The notes under the pieces are model-generated. The model did not search any database and had not been told where the DNA came from. It worked only from the letters and a program-made list of their open reading frames with translations. The translations under genes were made by a program, and so were the position numbers. From Segatella copri DSM 18205 (GTDB lineage Bacteria > Bacteroidota > Bacteroidia > Bacteroidales > Bacteroidaceae), in assembly GCF_025151535.1 (NCBI RefSeq), contig NZ_CP102288.1:3121001-3185000 (forward strand): DNA of 64,000 nt, written 5' to 3'. Positions 41,572-51,003 of the stretch are shown piece after piece (the first letter of the stretch is position 1; each line of letters begins with the position of its first letter).

Positions 41572-42590
41572 TTACCTCAGTTCGGGATAACGAGCTCTAT
41601 CTAAAGGCTTTATAATGTTTTTATATAAGGGACACAGAGGCTTGGCAACCATCTATATATCTTGGATGGTTGCTGAGACAAAATCCTCCTGTAAAATATG
41701 CAATGTTAGAAAAGACTCAGCTGTTTCGTATCTTCGATAACGTATCCAGTAAGTGCCTTGGGCTTGTTGTCAAAGAAACAGTATGCCCCTAATGCAGAAA
41801 TAATATTTATGATGAAATTCGCAACAGACCTGTGACGTGAATGTACTATCTGAGCCGTATTTTTCAACAGGTCATTAATCGTTTCAATGATGTATCTTTT
41901 GCGTAGCATCATCTTGTCATAGAACGGCATTAGTTTGTTCTTCATGTTCACTCTCAGTCCTGTAACCAACTGGATGCCTTCCTCAAAAAGCGAATCGAAG
42001 AATTTTTGCGAGATATAGCCTTTATCTGCAAACAGCTTACCATACAGACGTTTAGCCAATACATCGAATACCGTTGGATCTTTGTCGCTAACGTTTGCAC
42101 CAGTGAGAACAAAAGCAATTATCTCACCTCTATCATTACATCTGCCAAAAGCACGGAGATTCAGGAAGAACATGAGAGGGAAGAATACGCGATTTTCAAG
42201 TTCTACAAAACGGTTATAAGACACCGCATTTGGAAAATATGACTTCAAAGTTTCTCTAATAAAGAATAGGTAATAATGCTTGAAGTTTCGGAACGAGCCG
42301 AAATGGAAATACAGCAAAATCGTCATGATTTCACTATCAGATAAAGAGGCTTTACGTCGTCTGCGCTTTACTCTATCTTCACTCAAAAGCAATTTTCCTG
42401 CATTTTCAGCATCAAAAACTTTGTAAAATTCATCAATAATACAAAATAATTCTGTAACTTTGTCCTTGGTAATCTCCATAATGATATCTTTTTATGTTTG
42501 TAACTAATTGGATTTCAACTACAAAGATACAAAAAATATCGGAGATTACCAACTTTTTTAGGCACTATTTCTTATCCCGAACTGAGGTAA
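41572..42590. mobile_element. IS982-family insertion sequence, internally deleted
   Basis: Identical 19-bp terminal inverted repeats TTACCTCAGTTCGGGATAA (41572-41590 and the inverse at 42572-42590) bound about 1.02 kb with one transposase gene on the minus strand. A target duplication was not recognised. The left end abuts the GH36 terminator. The right end abuts a hairpin. The transposase has lost part of its catalytic domain, so the copy is probably immobile unless served in trans. Confidence 0.85.
41706..42479 (-). pseudogene. IS982-family transposase with in-frame deletion of the first catalytic region
   Basis: The 257-residue frame has the family N-terminus (SLSDSEIMTILLYFHFGSFR) and C-terminus (FADKGYISQKFFDSLFEEGI, MLRKRYIIETINDLLKN). 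Between FLNLRAFGRC and NDRGEIIAFVLTGANVSDK about 40-45 residues are missing compared with normal IS982 transposases of about 300 residues. The lost piece normally holds the first Asp of the DDE triad. The reading frame remains open, so a stable but inactive protein may be made. A -7 box (CAAAGATA, 42522-42529) lies upstream. Confidence 0.8.
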
Positions 42591-42650
42591 ACAATACACC
42601 ATGCCAAAAAGGTGGAACGTTGTCCCACTTTTTGGGCATGGTGCATTGTT
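42591..42650. terminator. Large hairpin beside the IS right end
   Basis: CACCATGCC-AAAAAGGTGG pairs with CCACTTTTTGGGCATGGTG (42597-42643), extended by AACAAT/ATTGTT. It may terminate transcription of the DUF6398 gene on the minus strand or be a separate repeat. Confidence 0.65.
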
Positions 42651-42691
42651 ATTGGCAAGGAATGCCCGTAATGTAGCCTTGTCTTTTGACA

Positions 42692-43114
42692 TTAGTCGAA
42701 GAAGAAAAATCCATTTGACATTCGAAGACGATTGAAAGGATTGTTTGTGGCAATCTCTTTCAATGAAAAGTTGGGATCGAATACTTGACTTATCTTCAGC
42801 AAGTCTTTTATCGTCCTCGACTTTTGCGCCGTGGTAGAGTTGCTTGTGCCAAAATATTCACAGATGTCATTCGATGTCAAGCTTAGTCGGGAGTCCTTGC
42901 TGAATATGAAGTTGATGCTGCATATGGTGTAAACAGCTGCTGCTGCCCAAATCTCTAATCTTCCAGACTGGAGAGGATTGGTGCGTTTCCTTCCAAGTTT
43001 CTGTATCAGCTGGGTGCATAGTGTGGCACATTCCTCGTCCAACTTCTCGTTGCAGAAGTTCACAGCAAGTTCTGTTACCTTCACTTCTCTTTCTTTCAAT
43101 TCTTTTTTGTCCAT
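42692..43114 (-). CDS. DUF6398-domain protein
   Basis: A 140-residue soluble, mostly helical protein. The central part IWAAAAVYTICSINFIFSKD and LTSNDICEYFGTSNSTTAQKS resembles the DUF6398 domain, with a helix-turn-helix-like segment (ICEYFGTSNSTTAQKSRTIKD). Function is unknown; DNA binding is possible. It lies between the IS and a broken RhuM gene, so it may be part of mobile or decayed DNA. It has no partner gene that suggests a toxin-antitoxin pair. Confidence 0.65.
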   Translation of the reverse strand: MDKKELKEREVKVTELAVNFCNEKLDEECATLCTQLIQKLGRKRTNPLQSGRLEIWAAAAVYTICSINFIFSKDSRLSLTSNDICEYFGTSNSTTAQKSRTIKDLLKISQVFDPNFSLKEIATNNPFNRLRMSNGFFFFD

Positions 43115-43206
43115 ATTTTCTGATGCCTTTTATTTTTATTCAATAATCTTCACCTCGAATGGTTCATGCGTCTAAATATATTTATGTAATGCCTTCAAAG
43201 AAATAC

Positions 43207-43646
43207 TTACTCCTTGAAATCCAAAGATGGCAAGTCTTCGTTGCCGTCAAACTTGTCGAAGTCGGAGCGGAAAAGGCGGTCTTGGATGATGCGGTATTTT
43301 TCAAACTCAGTCTCGGCATATTCCTTTGCATACTCTGCCGTCACCTCCCCAGCGTCTTTCAAGACGTCATCTCCACCAGCTTCTAAAACGATATCTATAC
43401 GTTTCGCCCAATCCTCCATTGTCATGGGAATGTGACGGTCTGCCATGCGTTGGGCAAAATCCAAAATGGTGTTGACAAGTTTTCCCATATGTTATCGGTT
43501 GAGCAGTCAAACAATGTCGCCATTGCCTTCTGTGTAGCCCACACCGTCTCGTCTTTATACAATACCTGTACGCCTTGTTCCTTACCCTCTGCCACGAAGG
43601 TAAGAAACTCTGCAGTACTGTTACGTATTTCTTTTTTCTTTGCCAT
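43207..43646 (-). pseudogene. RhuM-family (virulence protein / Fic-like N-terminal) gene with internal deletion
   Basis: The N-terminal part (from 43646) reads STAEFLTFVAEGKE, then VQVLYKDETVWATQKAMATLFDCSTDNI, the start of RhuM proteins. After about 50 residues the frame fails. A second frame (from 43488) gives NTILDFAQRMADRHIPMTME, then DWAKRIDIVLEAGGDDVL, the usual C-terminus of the same family. The two halves overlap near 43480-43500, so about 200 residues have been lost with a frame change. Not functional. Confidence 0.75.
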
Positions 43647-43660
43647 TGCTTGTGATTCTA

Positions 43661-44440
43661 TTATTTTTCCATCGGTCTTGGAGCAAACTCTGTATGTAGG
43701 GTCTCCATCGGATGCTCTTTGAGGTCGATGAGGATGTTTGGGGTATTACCATTGGCAATGATCACCTTGATGCCGGCATTCGCTACATCCTGGGCGGTCT
43801 TCAATTTGGAAATCATGCCGCCTCTGCCGTGGCTACTCTTCTCATCGCTCACATATTCGCTCACATCTCGGTCGTAATATACCGAAGGGATGATGCGAGA
43901 GGTTGGGAGAGATGGGTCGCCATTGTAAATGCCATCCACATTGGAGAGCAAAACGAGGGCATCGGCATTCAGCATTCTTGCAATCAAGCCAGATAATTCA
44001 TCGTTATCCGTAAACATTAGCTCGGTGAGGCATACGGTATCATTCTCGTTGACGATAGGGAGTACGCCATTCTCCAACATCAGTTCCATACAAGCCTTTT
44101 GGTTCTGATACTGTTCCTTGGCAAGGAAGTTCTCCTTCATGGTCAATACCTGTCCCACCTTGATGTTGTATTCTCTGAACAGGTCATAATACAATCTAAT
44201 CAGCTTGCCTTGACCTACGGAAGAGAACAGCTGTCGCTGCTCTACACTGTCCAGCTGGTGGTCTACCTGCAATTCGCCCCTGCCTGCCATCACGGCACCA
44301 GAAGATACGAGTATCACCTCGTAGTCGTGCCTTCTCAACCAAGCCAGTTGGTCAACCAAAGCCGACATTCTAGTTACGTTCAAATGTCCATCCTCTCGGG
44401 TCAGCACGTTGCTGCCCACCTTTACTACTATTCGTCTCAT
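43661..44440 (-). CDS. proB: Glutamate 5-kinase
   Basis: Starting at MRRIVVKVGSNVLT gives 259 residues; the frame extends 14 codons upstream without support. The amino-acid kinase domain is complete (LVSSGAVMAGRGEL, PIVNENDTVCLTELMFTDND, GRGGMISKLKTAQDVANAG). The C-terminal PUA domain of long ProB proteins is absent, as in other short forms. It phosphorylates glutamate for ProA. Its partner proA is 12.3 kb away with accessory DNA in between, all on the same strand. Confidence 0.95.
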   Translation of the reverse strand: MRRIVVKVGSNVLTREDGHLNVTRMSALVDQLAWLRRHDYEVILVSSGAVMAGRGELQVDHQLDSVEQRQLFSSVGQGKLIRLYYDLFREYNIKVGQVLTMKENFLAKEQYQNQKACMELMLENGVLPIVNENDTVCLTELMFTDNDELSGLIARMLNADALVLLSNVDGIYNGDPSLPTSRIIPSVYYDRDVSEYVSDEKSSHGRGGMISKLKTAQDVANAGIKVIIANGNTPNILIDLKEHPMETLHTEFAPRPMEK

Positions 44441-44461
44441 AAATTCTTTTATGTTGACATA

Positions 44462-44497
44462 CTGGGTGAGGGCAGGAAACAAAACCTGCCCTCCCAG
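44462..44497. terminator. Hairpin between the acyl-CoA synthetase gene and proB
   Basis: CTGGG-GAGGGCAGG (44462-44476) pairs with CCTGCCCTC-CCAG (44485-44497). There is no long T run, so it may be an attenuator or mRNA-stability element. Confidence 0.55.
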
Positions 44498-44508
44498 CGC
44501 ATTCTTCT

Positions 44509-46167
44509 TTATTTTTTGTTGTCTTTCTCTCTAATCTCTACTCTTCGAATCTTGCCGGAGATGGTCTTTGGCAATTCATCTACGAATTCGATGATGCGAG
44601 GATATTTATAAGGGGCAGTCTCATGCTTCACATGATCCTGCAGCTTCTTGACTAGGTCTGGACCTGCCATACTCTTGTATTCATCCTTCAGCACGACGGT
44701 AGCCTTGACTACCATACCGCGGATTGGGTCTGGCACACCGGTGATGGCGCACTCTACTACGGCAGGGTGAGTCATCAGGGCATTCTCTACCTCGAAAGGA
44801 CCGATGCGGTAGCCCGAGCTCTTGATTACGTCATCGATTCTGCCCTCAAACCAGAAGTAGCCTTCCTCATCACGCCAGGCCATATCGCCCGTGTGATAGA
44901 AACCATCATGCCAAACCGATTTGGTCTGCTTCTCATCACGATAGTAATATTTGAAGAGGCCGATAGGCTTGTCGTCGCCGATGCGGATGCAAATCTCGCC
45001 CTTTTCACCATCTTCGCATTCCGTCATGTCTGGGCGAAGGATGTGAACATCATATTGTGGATTTGGCTTGCCCATGCTTCCTGGCTTTGGTTTGATCCAA
45101 GGGAAGGTTCCGAGTGTCATCGTGGTCTCAGTCTGTCCGAAGCCCTCGTAAATCTGAACACCAGTCAGCTTCTGGAAGGTCTCTGCCACGGATGGGTTCA
45201 TTGCCTCACCCGCTGTGGTGCAGTATTCAAGACTGCTGAGGTCATACTTAGAGAAATCTTCCTGAATCATGAAGCGATAGATGGTAGGAGGGGCACAGAA
45301 AGAGGTGATGTGATACTTCTCAATCTGGCGCATGATCTTATCAGCCGTAAACTTCTCGTGATCGAAGACAAAGACGGTAGCTCCGGCAAACCATTGTCCG
45401 TAGAGTTTGCCCCATACAGCCTTGCCCCAACCGGTATCGGCTACGGTAAGATGGATGGAATTCTCGTGGAGATTGTGCCAATATACACCCGTGGTCAGAT
45501 GACCGAGCGCATAGAGGTGATCGTGTGCCACCATCTTTGGCTCGCCTGTGGTTCCCGATGTAAAGTACATCAGCAGGGTATCTTCGTTAGAGCTTACATG
45601 CTCCGGACGAACGAAAGGAGCACATTCGTTCCATTCCTTCATCCAGTCGTGGAAACCTTCAGGGATATCCGGACCGATACTAATCAATGTCTTGACAGTC
45701 GGACTCTCTGGCATTGCCTGATTAACCTGCTCTACCACGTAATCATCGCCGCAGCAGATAATCGCCTTCACGCTTGCTGCATTGTTGCGGTAAACGATGT
45801 CGTGCTTGGTAAGCATGTGGGTAGCAGGGATGGCTACGGCACCCAACTTGTGGAGACCGAGCATGGCAAGCCACCACTGATAGTGACGCTTCAGAATGAG
45901 CATCACTTTATCATCGTGACCGATGCCGAGACTCTGGAAGTAAGCAGCAGCCTTGTCGCTCTGCTCCTTCAGGTCCTTGTATGTAAAATGGATTTCTTCT
46001 CCACGTTCACTTGCCCAAAGCAGCGCCACGTGGTCTGGTTTGATCTTTGCCCATTCGTCCATCACGTCGTAGGCAAAGTTGAAATCTTCTGGTATGATAA
46101 ACTCCAGATGCTCCTTGAAGTCTTGCTCTGAAGTAAATTTTGTCTGTTTTAGAAATCTCTCGATCAT
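44509..46167 (-). CDS. AMP-forming acyl-CoA synthetase
   Basis: A 552-residue ANL-superfamily enzyme with the P-loop LLMYFTSGTTGEPKMV (about 202-217), YEGFGQTETTMTLG, the YHTGDMAWRDEEGYFWFEGR hinge and the C-terminal catalytic Lys motif LPKTISGKIRR. Similar Bacteroidetes proteins are annotated as acetyl-CoA or medium-chain acyl-CoA synthetases; the substrate cannot be told from sequence. The start lies 10 nt after the stop of an XRE-cupin regulator, which probably controls it. Confidence 0.9.
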   Translation of the reverse strand: MIERFLKQTKFTSEQDFKEHLEFIIPEDFNFAYDVMDEWAKIKPDHVALLWASERGEEIHFTYKDLKEQSDKAAAYFQSLGIGHDDKVMLILKRHYQWWLAMLGLHKLGAVAIPATHMLTKHDIVYRNNAASVKAIICCGDDYVVEQVNQAMPESPTVKTLISIGPDIPEGFHDWMKEWNECAPFVRPEHVSSNEDTLLMYFTSGTTGEPKMVAHDHLYALGHLTTGVYWHNLHENSIHLTVADTGWGKAVWGKLYGQWFAGATVFVFDHEKFTADKIMRQIEKYHITSFCAPPTIYRFMIQEDFSKYDLSSLEYCTTAGEAMNPSVAETFQKLTGVQIYEGFGQTETTMTLGTFPWIKPKPGSMGKPNPQYDVHILRPDMTECEDGEKGEICIRIGDDKPIGLFKYYYRDEKQTKSVWHDGFYHTGDMAWRDEEGYFWFEGRIDDVIKSSGYRIGPFEVENALMTHPAVVECAITGVPDPIRGMVVKATVVLKDEYKSMAGPDLVKKLQDHVKHETAPYKYPRIIEFVDELPKTISGKIRRVEIREKDNKK

Positions 46168-46177
46168 AGTTACTCTT

Positions 46178-46732
46178 CTAGATTATTATACAAAGGAACT
46201 TGGCTGGCTCATTGTTGAGTGAGCGGAAACAATGCGACTTTCTACTGTCGAAGTAGATGCTGTCGCCTGGATTCAGCACCATCACCTTTTCTTCGATGGT
46301 TACTTCGAGCTGTCCCTCAATCACATAATCATATTCCTGTCCGTCGTGTCCGTTCTTGTTTGGTTTCTTGTCGCCTGGCAACGGATCCACCTGTACCATG
46401 AACGGATTCACCTTTCTATCCTTGAATCCTACGGCAAGGCTCTGGTATTTATACTGGTTGTTGCGGTCTATCTCCGGTCCCTGTCCCTTGCGGGTAACGT
46501 AGTATCCCTTCATGCGAGGTTCCTCTCCGAAGAGCAATACGTCAAGGTCGATGCCGTATCGCTTAGAGATTTTTGACAGGCGATAAACAGAAGGATCCGC
46601 CTCACCGGATTCTATCTTGAGGTAATGATCAAGACTGATTTCGCACAGTTCTGCAATTTCCTCGGCAGGAATATTGAGAACCTCGCGGAGACCTTTCAGC
46701 CTTTCACCGATTTGTTTGATTGCTTCATCCAT
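46178..46732 (-). CDS. XRE-family regulator with cupin domain
   Basis: A 184-residue protein with an N-terminal HTH_3 domain (GERLKGLREVLNIPAEEIAE, about 8-62) and a C-terminal cupin_2 domain (about 105-182: YDYVIEGQLEVTIEEKVMVL, then PGDSIYFDSRKSHCFRSLNN). Such proteins act as small-molecule-responsive regulators of metabolic operons. It is the first gene of a two-gene operon with the acyl-CoA synthetase, which suggests that fatty acid or acyl-CoA state is sensed (inference). A full promoter lies upstream at 46806. Confidence 0.92.
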   Translation of the reverse strand: MDEAIKQIGERLKGLREVLNIPAEEIAELCEISLDHYLKIESGEADPSVYRLSKISKRYGIDLDVLLFGEEPRMKGYYVTRKGQGPEIDRNNQYKYQSLAVGFKDRKVNPFMVQVDPLPGDKKPNKNGHDGQEYDYVIEGQLEVTIEEKVMVLNPGDSIYFDSRKSHCFRSLNNEPAKFLCIII

Positions 46733-46805
46733 AAAATATTCTTTTTATTGTTTGCTTTGATAATACATTGAACAGTTGCTGATGGGCAATTTCGAAATGT
46801 AAGCA

Positions 46806-46837
46806 CAAAGATACGAAAAATATTTAAAACGGCTCAA
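46806..46837 (-). promoter_or_regulatory. Promoter of the XRE-cupin / acyl-CoA synthetase operon
   Basis: CAAAGATA (46806-46813) and CAA (46835-46837) on the plus strand, 21 bp apart, give TTG N21 TATCTTTG on the minus strand. Confidence 0.75.
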
Positions 46838-46869
46838 AAAACTTACGTTTTTATAACTCTTTGTGCTTA

Positions 46870-46913
46870 TAAAAACGAAAATGCTGCACAAATAAAGTAA
46901 TCTGTGCAGCATT
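46870..46913 (-). terminator. Terminator after proC
   Basis: AATGCTGCACA (46880-46890) pairs with TGTGCAGCATT (46903-46913). On the minus strand it is followed by TTCGTTTTTAT. Confidence 0.85.
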
Positions 46914-46928
46914 CATTGTATCATTTTC

Positions 46929-47711
46929 TTATTTCTTTCCTGCCAATAAACCATTGATGACTGCGCTGGTAAAGCCGCCTTGTTCCATGGTATTCAAGCC
47001 CTTGATGGTGCAGCCGCCAGGAGTTGTTACTTTATCAATGGCAGCCTCTGGGTGTTCGCCTGTTTCCTGAAGCAGTTCTACGGCACCCTTGATGGTCTGC
47101 AAGACAATCTTCTGGGCATCCTTTGCCTTGAACCCCATCTCTACGCCGCCTTCTACATTGGCTCTTACATAGCGCATGGCGTAAGCAATGGCACACGACA
47201 TGGCGGTAGCTGCTGGGAAGAGACGCTCTTCCATGATGAGGCTTTCGCCCAATTCATCGAAGATTTCTGTAATCTGCTGGATTTCTGTAGCAGATGCATC
47301 TACAGGAGTGATGAAGGTCATCGACTGTTTATAGGCGATGGCGATGTTTGGCATCACGAGGAAGAAGGTTGGGGTGATGCCATCCTTGTCCAGCCACTCC
47401 TTGATGTTGGCTGATGGCACACCGGCTGCTACCACTACGAGTTTCTGACTCTTGTAGTTGAGTGCATCCTTGATTCCCTTTAATGTCTTCTCCACGCACC
47501 ATGGTTTTACTACCACGCAAATGATGTCTGCGCCATGGCAAGCCAACTGGTTGTCGAGAGTTACGCTGGCTCCTTCGCTTGCGAAGTGATCCAATACTGG
47601 TTGGTTATGGTCAGATACCGTAATATCTGATGGAGTGAACTTCTCGCTCTGCAAGAGTCCTTCAGCCATGGCACCGCCCATAGCACCTGCTCCGATAATT
47701 GTTATTTTCAT
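46929..47711 (-). CDS. proC: Pyrroline-5-carboxylate reductase
   Basis: Starting at MKITIIGAGAMGGAMAEGLL gives 260 residues. An upstream ATG at 47735 lies beyond the likely transcript start. It has the NADP Rossmann motif and the C-terminal family signature VTTPGGCTIKGLNTMEQGGF. It makes proline from P5C. With proA and proB in the same window, the full glutamate-to-proline pathway is present. It has its own promoter and terminator. Confidence 0.96.
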   Translation of the reverse strand: MKITIIGAGAMGGAMAEGLLQSEKFTPSDITVSDHNQPVLDHFASEGASVTLDNQLACHGADIICVVVKPWCVEKTLKGIKDALNYKSQKLVVVAAGVPSANIKEWLDKDGITPTFFLVMPNIAIAYKQSMTFITPVDASATEIQQITEIFDELGESLIMEERLFPAATAMSCAIAYAMRYVRANVEGGVEMGFKAKDAQKIVLQTIKGAVELLQETGEHPEAAIDKVTTPGGCTIKGLNTMEQGGFTSAVINGLLAGKK

Positions 47712-47743
47712 TGTCGTCTTATAGTTAAAATGCAATTACGGTG

Positions 47744-47751
47744 CAAAGATA
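47744..47751 (-). promoter_or_regulatory. -7 box (TATCTTTG) of proC
   Basis: CAAAGATA on the plus strand, 32 nt from the ATG at 47711. Confidence 0.75.
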
Positions 47752-47835
47752 CTACTTTTATCAGAAAAAAGAGCAGTTTATAGATGATTTTTTAAGAAAG
47801 TGCGCTTGTTTACTGACGATTTTTTAAGAAATTCG

Positions 47836-49911
47836 CTAGTTTACTCCCATTCTGGAAGTATCTACGTCCTTGGTTCTCTTCTCCTTGTACTTGCCTATCT
47901 TATAGATGATGGAGATGGATGCTGATGCCCAATCTTGCTTGATGTTCATGTGATAGTCTTGATTGCCTTGTACTGATTTTGTAGAGAATCCCTCGTTGAA
48001 GATGTTGCTGCCTTTAACCACAATGCTCCATTTATCATTATCGGAAGCCCATCTCAACATAGCAATCAAGAGAAAGACTGATTTGATGTCATAGAGTCCT
48101 TGAATGGCTTTCGACTGATAGAATGGGTTAAGTATGAAATGGATGTGATGGCTTCGGCTAAGCTGGGCGGATAGATTTCCGGCAAGAATGGCAGAGATAT
48201 GTTTGCGATTGAAGGGTAAGTCAAAGAAATCGTTACTCTTGTCATGTCTGTAGATTCCTGTTGCCGAAACACTTCCGTTCATCCAATTGCCTATACCGAA
48301 AGTCGTCGATGCTCTAATGCCTATAGTATGATTATAGTCGAAATTGGTCTCCTTCATAATGACTGCCATGTGGTCGGTAGTCTGATAAGGCAACTGCACA
48401 GAATAGTTGGGCTGGAACTCTGCAAATGCCATCAATGTATGGCGACTTTTGATAGTCCACGTCAGGTTGGTCTCGTATGTAGAGTAAGGCTTGAGAAGAG
48501 GATTCCCCCATATCTCCATATAGGTAGAGGCATAGTAAATGCTGCCCATGGTTGACCAATAGCTAGGAAACTGTGAGCTGGAACTGAAGGATAAGTTGAG
48601 TATGTTGCCAGGATTGGCTTTCCACGATGCATTAAGTGTGGGATAAATATGCCATTTGTTCCATTGTGGAGAATGGTACTGCTCCGCTTCGACAGAGGCT
48701 TCCAAGCTGATTCGCTCGTTTATCTGTTTGCTTATGCCGCCATAGAAACTCAAGATTCTTTCTTCGATATTCACCTGGCTGGTTGCATCAGGAATGTCTG
48801 CTCCATCCTTGTTGGTCGTGGCTTGGTAGCTTCTGTTGTTGCTGTTTTGGAATTTCATACCATACGACAGTTCCCAACCCTGTTTCAATGAGTGGGATTG
48901 GTCTGCTGTGAAAAGCCATTTGTCTATTACTTGCTTGCTGTTTGTGTATAGAATACGCTCTTCGTCAAGCATCGTTCCTGCTAGATATTGCTGGCTGGGG
49001 TTTTGGTAGTTGAGATAGGATATGCCTATTTGTAGTCCAAAGGGCAGGTTGTAGCTGACATCTACATTGTGCAGGTAGGTATGCTCATTGCCCTGTTGCT
49101 GGGATGTGCCTGTTCCCATCGTTTCATGATGAGGATGGCTGCTGTCCCATTTTCCTGTATATGCCAGGGATAGCTGGTGGTTATCAGCAAATGCATAACT
49201 CAGTCCCAAGCGATAGTTGTGAGTCAATCCTGGGGTTTTCTGTGAGGTCTTGTCATGATACGCTACTCGCTTTCCTTGAAGGGGATGATTGGCATTGGTA
49301 GTAGTTTCACCGTATGATGTTCCATCTGTAAATGAATACATGGCATCCAGTCCGAATTTTCCTTTTTGGAACAGCAGGTTGCCTTTGCCTTCCCCTTCTC
49401 CGTATTTGCTTTGGTTCCAGATGCTTTGTATTTGTCCTGAAAGCTGGTTCTTTCCTACATAGTCTTTGGTAATCAGGTTGATGACCATTCCACGAACATG
49501 TAGGCGTGCTGGCGCTGCCAGCATCACTTCGGCTTTGGCTAATTGTGATGCGGGCATGGCTTTTAATCGCTCTGCCAGTTGTGCATAATTGAGCGTGGTT
49601 GGTTTACCGTTGATGATGAGAGTCAGTTCCTTTCCTGCATAATTGATGTTGCCGTTTAGTTCGTTTACTCCTGGTATTCGGGTAAGGGCATCATAAGCGT
49701 TGTCTGCCGGCATTTTCTCTATGAGCAGTGGCATGTTGTACACCAATTGTCCTCTTTCTGCCTTGACGATAGGACGTGTCGCCTTGACGAAAACCTCTGG
49801 CAGGTTTTGCATCATCATCAGGGTGGTAAGCGTGTCTTTTACCTCTTCGTTTTGAGCGCAAAGGGGCTGGCTCAGCAATAATGCTGAACCTAAGATAAAA
49901 TTTATTTTCAT
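47836..49911 (-). CDS. Outer-membrane beta-barrel protein (TonB-receptor-like, OMP_b-brl_3 type)
   Basis: A 691-residue protein with a signal peptide (MKINFILGSALLLSQPLCAQ). A short plug-like domain follows (LPEVFVKATRPIVKAERGQL, then AYDALTRIPGVNELNGNINY), and the rest is a long beta-barrel. It belongs to the outer-membrane barrel family related to TonB receptors. It is the last gene of a four-gene operon: LytTR, TonB-C-like, TPR, barrel. Possible roles are uptake or signal transduction. No SusD partner is present. Confidence 0.88.
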   Translation of the reverse strand: MKINFILGSALLLSQPLCAQNEEVKDTLTTLMMMQNLPEVFVKATRPIVKAERGQLVYNMPLLIEKMPADNAYDALTRIPGVNELNGNINYAGKELTLIINGKPTTLNYAQLAERLKAMPASQLAKAEVMLAAPARLHVRGMVINLITKDYVGKNQLSGQIQSIWNQSKYGEGEGKGNLLFQKGKFGLDAMYSFTDGTSYGETTTNANHPLQGKRVAYHDKTSQKTPGLTHNYRLGLSYAFADNHQLSLAYTGKWDSSHPHHETMGTGTSQQQGNEHTYLHNVDVSYNLPFGLQIGISYLNYQNPSQQYLAGTMLDEERILYTNSKQVIDKWLFTADQSHSLKQGWELSYGMKFQNSNNRSYQATTNKDGADIPDATSQVNIEERILSFYGGISKQINERISLEASVEAEQYHSPQWNKWHIYPTLNASWKANPGNILNLSFSSSSQFPSYWSTMGSIYYASTYMEIWGNPLLKPYSTYETNLTWTIKSRHTLMAFAEFQPNYSVQLPYQTTDHMAVIMKETNFDYNHTIGIRASTTFGIGNWMNGSVSATGIYRHDKSNDFFDLPFNRKHISAILAGNLSAQLSRSHHIHFILNPFYQSKAIQGLYDIKSVFLLIAMLRWASDNDKWSIVVKGSNIFNEGFSTKSVQGNQDYHMNIKQDWASASISIIYKIGKYKEKRTKDVDTSRMGVN

Positions 49912-49932
49912 GTGTTTATGTTTGTTTGATGG

Positions 49933-50991
49933 TTATTGCTTGAGTTGCTCTTTGGCTTTGGATATGAGTTGTGCTGCCTCTTTTTTATCTTCTAGTCTGT
50001 TTGCATTTGCTAAGAACATCTGGAGATGCTGTTTCGCTTTCAGCTTGTTCTTGGAAGCGATGAACATTTGGGCGGCATTGTAATAGTTGAGCGGGTCGTC
50101 TTCTTCATCGTAAAGGATGCATAACTCAAAGTCACGTGCTGCGTCTGCATATCGGCTGTGTTGAAAATGTAGGTCGGCTAGCCATTTATAGGTTCGCAAT
50201 GCTCTATCTTTTGGCAAGGAAACCTCTAACGACTGGTTGAAATGAGCCATAGACAATGAATCCATGCAGAAGGATTTCTCTATCAAAGCCAAGTGGAAAA
50301 GGCAAGTGGCATTGTCGTTTTTGAACTGAACTGCTTTCTGGTAATGTTTCAGCGCCTTTTCATTGTCCGGCTGGTCCTCATAACAGAGACCAAGGATGAA
50401 ATTGGATTCGAAATTATCAAATCCTTGTGCTATCAGTTTCTCATACAAGGGTATAGCCTCATCGTATTTGAATTGCATGAATAGGGAATAGGCATATTCC
50501 TTGTTGACATATAAGTTCGTGGAATCACATTGAGAAATGTAATTCTTCGCCACTTTTTCTGCTCTGTCTGGTTTGTTCACTCCATTGTAATGCACTGCAA
50601 GCGAAGCGATAATTTCACTGTCGTATGGGAATAAGAATGCGATGCGCTCGCCCCAAAGAGAAACCTTGTCATTGTTGTTCTGATTGAGATACGCATAATA
50701 GAACATTCGCATGTCTTCGTGGTTGATGCTATCTGATGGAATCTTGTCTAGGCAAGAAATGCAGGCGGTGTAGTTGCCTACTTTCCGATAGCAGGAAGCC
50801 AGTTTCCTGCGTGCTCCCAGGTGAGATGGATTTGCTTCCAGATACTTTTGGTAGTATTGGGTTGCATGAAATACATCATATCTACTCAAACAGCTGTCTC
50901 CTTGTTGAAGTAGATTAGCTGTGGTCTCGTTGGCCTTGGCATTCATTGCCATACATAGCCATAATATAAGGATCAATCTAAACTGTTTCAT
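49933..50991 (-). CDS. Exported TPR protein
   Basis: A 352-residue protein with a signal peptide (MKQFRLILILWLCMAMNAKA) and TPR repeats over most of its length, for example DVFHATQYYQKYLEANPSHL and YDEAIPLYEKLIAQGFDNFE. No enzyme motif. It is probably a periplasmic scaffold that contacts the neighbours in the operon. It lies 12 nt after the TonB-C gene and 21 nt before the barrel gene. Confidence 0.88.
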   Translation of the reverse strand: MKQFRLILILWLCMAMNAKANETTANLLQQGDSCLSRYDVFHATQYYQKYLEANPSHLGARRKLASCYRKVGNYTACISCLDKIPSDSINHEDMRMFYYAYLNQNNNDKVSLWGERIAFLFPYDSEIIASLAVHYNGVNKPDRAEKVAKNYISQCDSTNLYVNKEYAYSLFMQFKYDEAIPLYEKLIAQGFDNFESNFILGLCYEDQPDNEKALKHYQKAVQFKNDNATCLFHLALIEKSFCMDSLSMAHFNQSLEVSLPKDRALRTYKWLADLHFQHSRYADAARDFELCILYDEEDDPLNYYNAAQMFIASKNKLKAKQHLQMFLANANRLEDKKEAAQLISKAKEQLKQ

Positions 50992-51003
50992 CGTTTTTGC
51001 TGA

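Noticed and set aside
44767..46131. 454-codon plus-strand frame opposite the acyl-CoA synthetase gene
   Set aside because: The minus strand carries the complete ANL enzyme; the opposite frame is a codon-bias shadow.
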